Assembly (NCBI GenBank): GCA_947179265.1
Contig: CAMXBB010000060.1
Span: forward strand, 1-7,872
Direction: 5' to 3'
Length of the DNA: 7,872 nucleotides
Origin: an uncultured Bacillota bacterium
Lineage (GTDB): Bacteria; Bacillota_I; Bacilli_A; RF39; UBA660
Shown: positions 6,232-7,872 of the stretch, one piece after another
Position numbering within the stretch: position 1 is the stretch's first letter
Layout: each line of letters opens with the position of its first letter
Position numbers and translations under genes: made by a program
The notes under the pieces: model-generated
What the model was told of the DNA's origin: nothing
What the model saw: only the letters and a program-made list of their open reading frames with translations
Databases searched by the model: none

Positions 6232-6312
6232 AATAAACTCACCACCTATTTTATATATTACTACAAAATGTAATATATTTCATCAACTTTTTTCAGGTAT
6301 ACATCAATTTTT

Positions 6313-6349
6313 ACAAAAATAAAAACATAAGGTTTAGTAATCCTTATGT
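6313..6349 (-). terminator. Rho-independent terminator of the ABC transporter operon
   Basis: On the minus strand ACATAAGG (6349-6342) pairs with CCTTATGT (6332-6325) around a 9-nt loop, followed by TTTTTATTTTTG. The permease stop codon (6336-6334) lies in the loop. Confidence 0.82.
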
Positions 6350-6993
6350 CGATAACTTAACAATGATAATAGATATGAGATAATACTTGATACAACTACC
6401 AATATTGATAATGATATTAAACCATATTTATCGATAAAATTAATTATCTTAGAAAAATCAATCAATTTAATATCTATAAAATTAACATAGACACTTAATA
6501 TTGAACCTATACCTAATAGAAGTATTACGATACTCATTAGAACGAATCTACTTTTTTCACATCCATATTTATATATGATAGGGTAGAATATCGAATCAAC
6601 TAGTAAACCAGATATTTCTAACATTAGTAATTGTCTTAACATATAGGTATTTAATCCATTAAATCCTGGATTGATAATTACATATATACCAAAATAGATT
6701 ACACATCCAATATAAGTTGATATAGCTAACATAATAAGCGTAAATAGATATTTACTAGTAACTATTTGACGTCTTGATAATGGATAACTAAGAGTATAAG
6801 CATCCGTATTATAAAATTCATCTGTTTGGAAGGTATTTATTCCTGATGTTAAAAGCATCACGGGAACACATACAACTGCAAGCAAATAGTTACCCAATGA
6901 AATCGATAATAATAGAGAACCTACAAAGATAAGAACAATATTTTTCCAAGTATTCTTTATGAATAACAAGTCTTTAATTATTAATCCTTTCAT
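6334..6993 (-). CDS. ABC-2 type transporter permease
   Basis: This 219-residue membrane subunit of an ABC exporter pairs with the ATPase encoded just upstream. About six hydrophobic helices can be read: residues 17-33, 36-53, 82-107, 121-140, 150-171 and 190-212. Between helices 2 and 3 lies D58-E59-F60 through YTLSYPLSRRQIVTSKYL (66-83). This polar cytoplasmic loop is typical of the short ABC-2 permeases (ABC2_membrane_5 type) found with YtrB-like ATPases in Firmicutes. Start: ATG 6993 with AAGGAGAG at 7006-6999. It overlaps the ATPase stop by ATGA, so the two are translationally coupled. It is the last gene before the terminator. The substrate cannot be read from sequence; relatives act in export or in defence against envelope-active compounds. 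Confidence 0.87.
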   Translation of the reverse strand: MKGLIIKDLLFIKNTWKNIVLIFVGSLLLSISLGNYLLAVVCVPVMLLTSGINTFQTDEFYNTDAYTLSYPLSRRQIVTSKYLFTLIMLAISTYIGCVIYFGIYVIINPGFNGLNTYMLRQLLMLEISGLLVDSIFYPIIYKYGCEKSRFVLMSIVILLLGIGSILSVYVNFIDIKLIDFSKIINFIDKYGLISLSILVVVSSIISYLLSLLSYRHKDY

Positions 6994-7832
6994 AATGTCT
7001 CTCCTTTTATATATAGCAACATGATATCATCTAAAGATGTTATACCCTTTATATACTTATCATATTTCTTGTTCATATCTTTCTTATCTATTAATACTTG
7101 ATAATCTAATCTATTTTTCTTATATCTTATAATGATATCTTTATCAAACTTATCAAATTCGTCATGAGATAATTCTAACATGACATATTTCTCTTTGATC
7201 TCCTTTAATGGCTTATCAAATATTATTGACCCTTTAGAGATAAATATTACATCATCAGCAATATGTTCAAGATCGCTAGTTATATGAGTTGATAATAGAA
7301 CTGAATGCTCTTTATCTTCAACGAAGTCTTGAAACATATCTAAGATTTCACTTCTTATTATGGGATCTAAACCACTCGTTGGTTCATCTAATATAAGTAA
7401 TTTAGGATTATGCGAAAGAGCAACAGCAATTTCAATCTTCTTTTTCATACCTGTTGATAATCTCTTTATCTCCTTTTTTAAAGGAATATTATAATCTTTC
7501 ATAAATTTAAAAAACTTTTTAGAGTCCCAATTACTATAGATATTTTTCATTATTAGATTAATATCTTTAATATTGAATGTTTGATTCATAAATGAATCAT
7601 CGAATACACATCCAATATCATCTTTTAAAATACCTTTATATTCTTTACCAAATAGTAAAACTTCCCCTGAATCTTTATGCATTACATCTAAGATGCATTT
7701 TATTAGAGTTGTCTTCCCAGCGCCATTTTCACCAATAAGACCAACTATTTTGCCTTTGGGAACTTTTATAGAAATATTATTTAAACTAAAATCTTCAAAC
7801 GATTTATTTAAGTTTTTAACTTCTATGTTCAT
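6990..7832 (-). CDS. ABC transporter ATP-binding protein (YtrB-like)
   Basis: This 280-residue nucleotide-binding subunit powers the permease encoded next to it. Visible motifs are Walker A GENGAGKTT (34-42), a Q-loop region VFDD (76-79) lacking the usual Gln, the signature LSTGM (125-129, for LSGGQ), Walker B LLILDEP (145-151, with E150 catalytic), D-loop SGLD (153-156) and the switch His in STH (H183). About 80 further residues form a C-terminal extension common in ABC-2 exporter ATPases. The start is ATG 7832, preceded by AGTGGAGG. The open frame continues upstream to a GTG at 7844, but that codon is part of the ribosome site, so it is rejected. The extended -10 at 7857-7865 makes this the first gene of the operon. 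No GntR-type regulator is seen in the window. Confidence 0.93.
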   Translation of the reverse strand: MNIEVKNLNKSFEDFSLNNISIKVPKGKIVGLIGENGAGKTTLIKCILDVMHKDSGEVLLFGKEYKGILKDDIGCVFDDSFMNQTFNIKDINLIMKNIYSNWDSKKFFKFMKDYNIPLKKEIKRLSTGMKKKIEIAVALSHNPKLLILDEPTSGLDPIIRSEILDMFQDFVEDKEHSVLLSTHITSDLEHIADDVIFISKGSIIFDKPLKEIKEKYVMLELSHDEFDKFDKDIIIRYKKNRLDYQVLIDKKDMNKKYDKYIKGITSLDDIMLLYIKGETL

Positions 7833-7856
7833 AATTTCCTCCACTTTCTTGTATTT

Positions 7857-7865
7857 ATTATAACA
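7857..7865 (-). promoter_or_regulatory. Extended -10 promoter of the ABC transporter operon
   Basis: On the minus strand TGT TATAAT (7865 to 7857) is a perfect extended -10, identical to that at 20-28. The start point would be near 7850, giving a leader of about 18 nt. The -35 region lies beyond the window edge. Confidence 0.65.
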
Positions 7866-7872
7866 TATATAT

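Larger units (their letters stand above)
5757..6312. other. Gene-free, hairpin-rich island; candidate structured RNA locus
   Basis: No convincing coding gene is visible here. The stretch lies between the terminators of two converging operons, so any transcript from it would be independent. Perfect or near-perfect inverted repeats are dense: 5817-5831/5838-5852 (15 bp, one G-T pair); 5887-5892/5897-5902; 5983-5987/6016-6020 enclosing 5988-5995/6001-6008; 6023-6026/6048-6051; a nested set 6111-6117/6225-6231, 6144-6151/6212-6219 and 6156-6169/6192-6205 (14 bp); and 6253-6261/6270-6278. Positions 6021-6070 are 52% G+C, against 12.5% at 5941-5980 and about 16% at 6141-6210. No tRNA, tmRNA, RNase P, SRP or known riboswitch core was recognised on either strand. 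It may be one RNA, several elements, or a decayed gene. Confidence 0.45.

Noticed and set aside
6253..6290. Plus-strand terminator from hairpin 6253-6278
   Set aside because: The T run (about 6288-6293) is ten bases beyond the stem and interrupted by CATCAAC, so it is not a standard terminator.
6240..6300. Hammerhead-ribozyme-like element on the minus strand (TGATGA, 9-bp stem, AAAA)
   Set aside because: The essential C before UGAUGA and the G of GAAA are both missing, and flanking stems amount to only ACCT/AGGT; likely coincidence.
5941..6300. tRNA, tmRNA, RNase P, SRP RNA, T-box or known riboswitch
   Set aside because: I looked for a T-loop GGTTCRA, RNase P GAGGAAAGTCC, SRP GGAAGGAAGC, T-box GGGTGGNACC and common riboswitch cores on both strands and found none.
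7833..7844. GTG at 7844 as start of the ABC ATPase
   Set aside because: That GTG is part of the GTGGAGG ribosome site serving ATG 7832, and the four extra residues are not typical of the family.
1..7872. Mycoplasma-type code (TGA = Trp)
   Set aside because: TGA ends the U32 and ATPase genes in overlapping ATGA junctions, and Trp codons in the real genes are TGG.

Overview
The window is a chromosomal stretch from a low-GC (roughly 30% by eye) Gram-positive-type bacterium. Strong AGGAGG-like ribosome binding sites, extended -10 promoters (TGnTATAAT), T-tailed hairpin terminators and the gene families all suggest Firmicutes/Bacilli or a related Erysipelotrichia/RF39-like lineage. TGA is used as a stop (ends of the U32 and ATPase genes) and Trp is TGG, so the Mycoplasma code does not apply. 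No tRNA, rRNA, CRISPR array, insertion sequence or phage gene was recognised.

Left part (1-2422): a promoter at the window edge drives a small membrane-anchored surface protein (51-515). It converges on an unrecognised 252-residue cytoplasmic protein (544-1302, minus), and both share one bidirectional terminator. That minus gene and a family 2 glycosyltransferase (1397-2398, plus) are divergent, with back-to-back extended -10 promoters packed into about 35 bp. The glycosyltransferase ends in its own terminator.

Middle (2427-5756): a tightly coupled three-gene plus-strand operon. It encodes a long U32-family protein with DUF3656-type architecture (RNA hydroxylase relatives, [4Fe-4S] cysteines), a small single-pass membrane protein, and a divergent RdgB/HAM1-type nucleotide pyrophosphatase. 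The genes overlap by 4 and 11 nt. The operon ends in a hairpin that could terminate transcripts from either side.

Intergenic island (5757-6312): about 556 bp between two terminators with no convincing gene, but unusually rich in inverted repeats. It has a 50-nt core at 52% G+C set in flanks of 12-16% G+C. A minus-strand extended -10 box (6114-6122) sits just upstream of the core. This is the best candidate in the window for something undescribed: probably an independently transcribed structured RNA, less likely a small-peptide gene or a decayed gene.

Right part (6313-7872, minus): a two-gene ABC exporter operon, ATPase then six-helix ABC-2 permease. Its extended -10 lies at the window end, its genes overlap by ATGA, and its terminator loop contains the permease stop codon.
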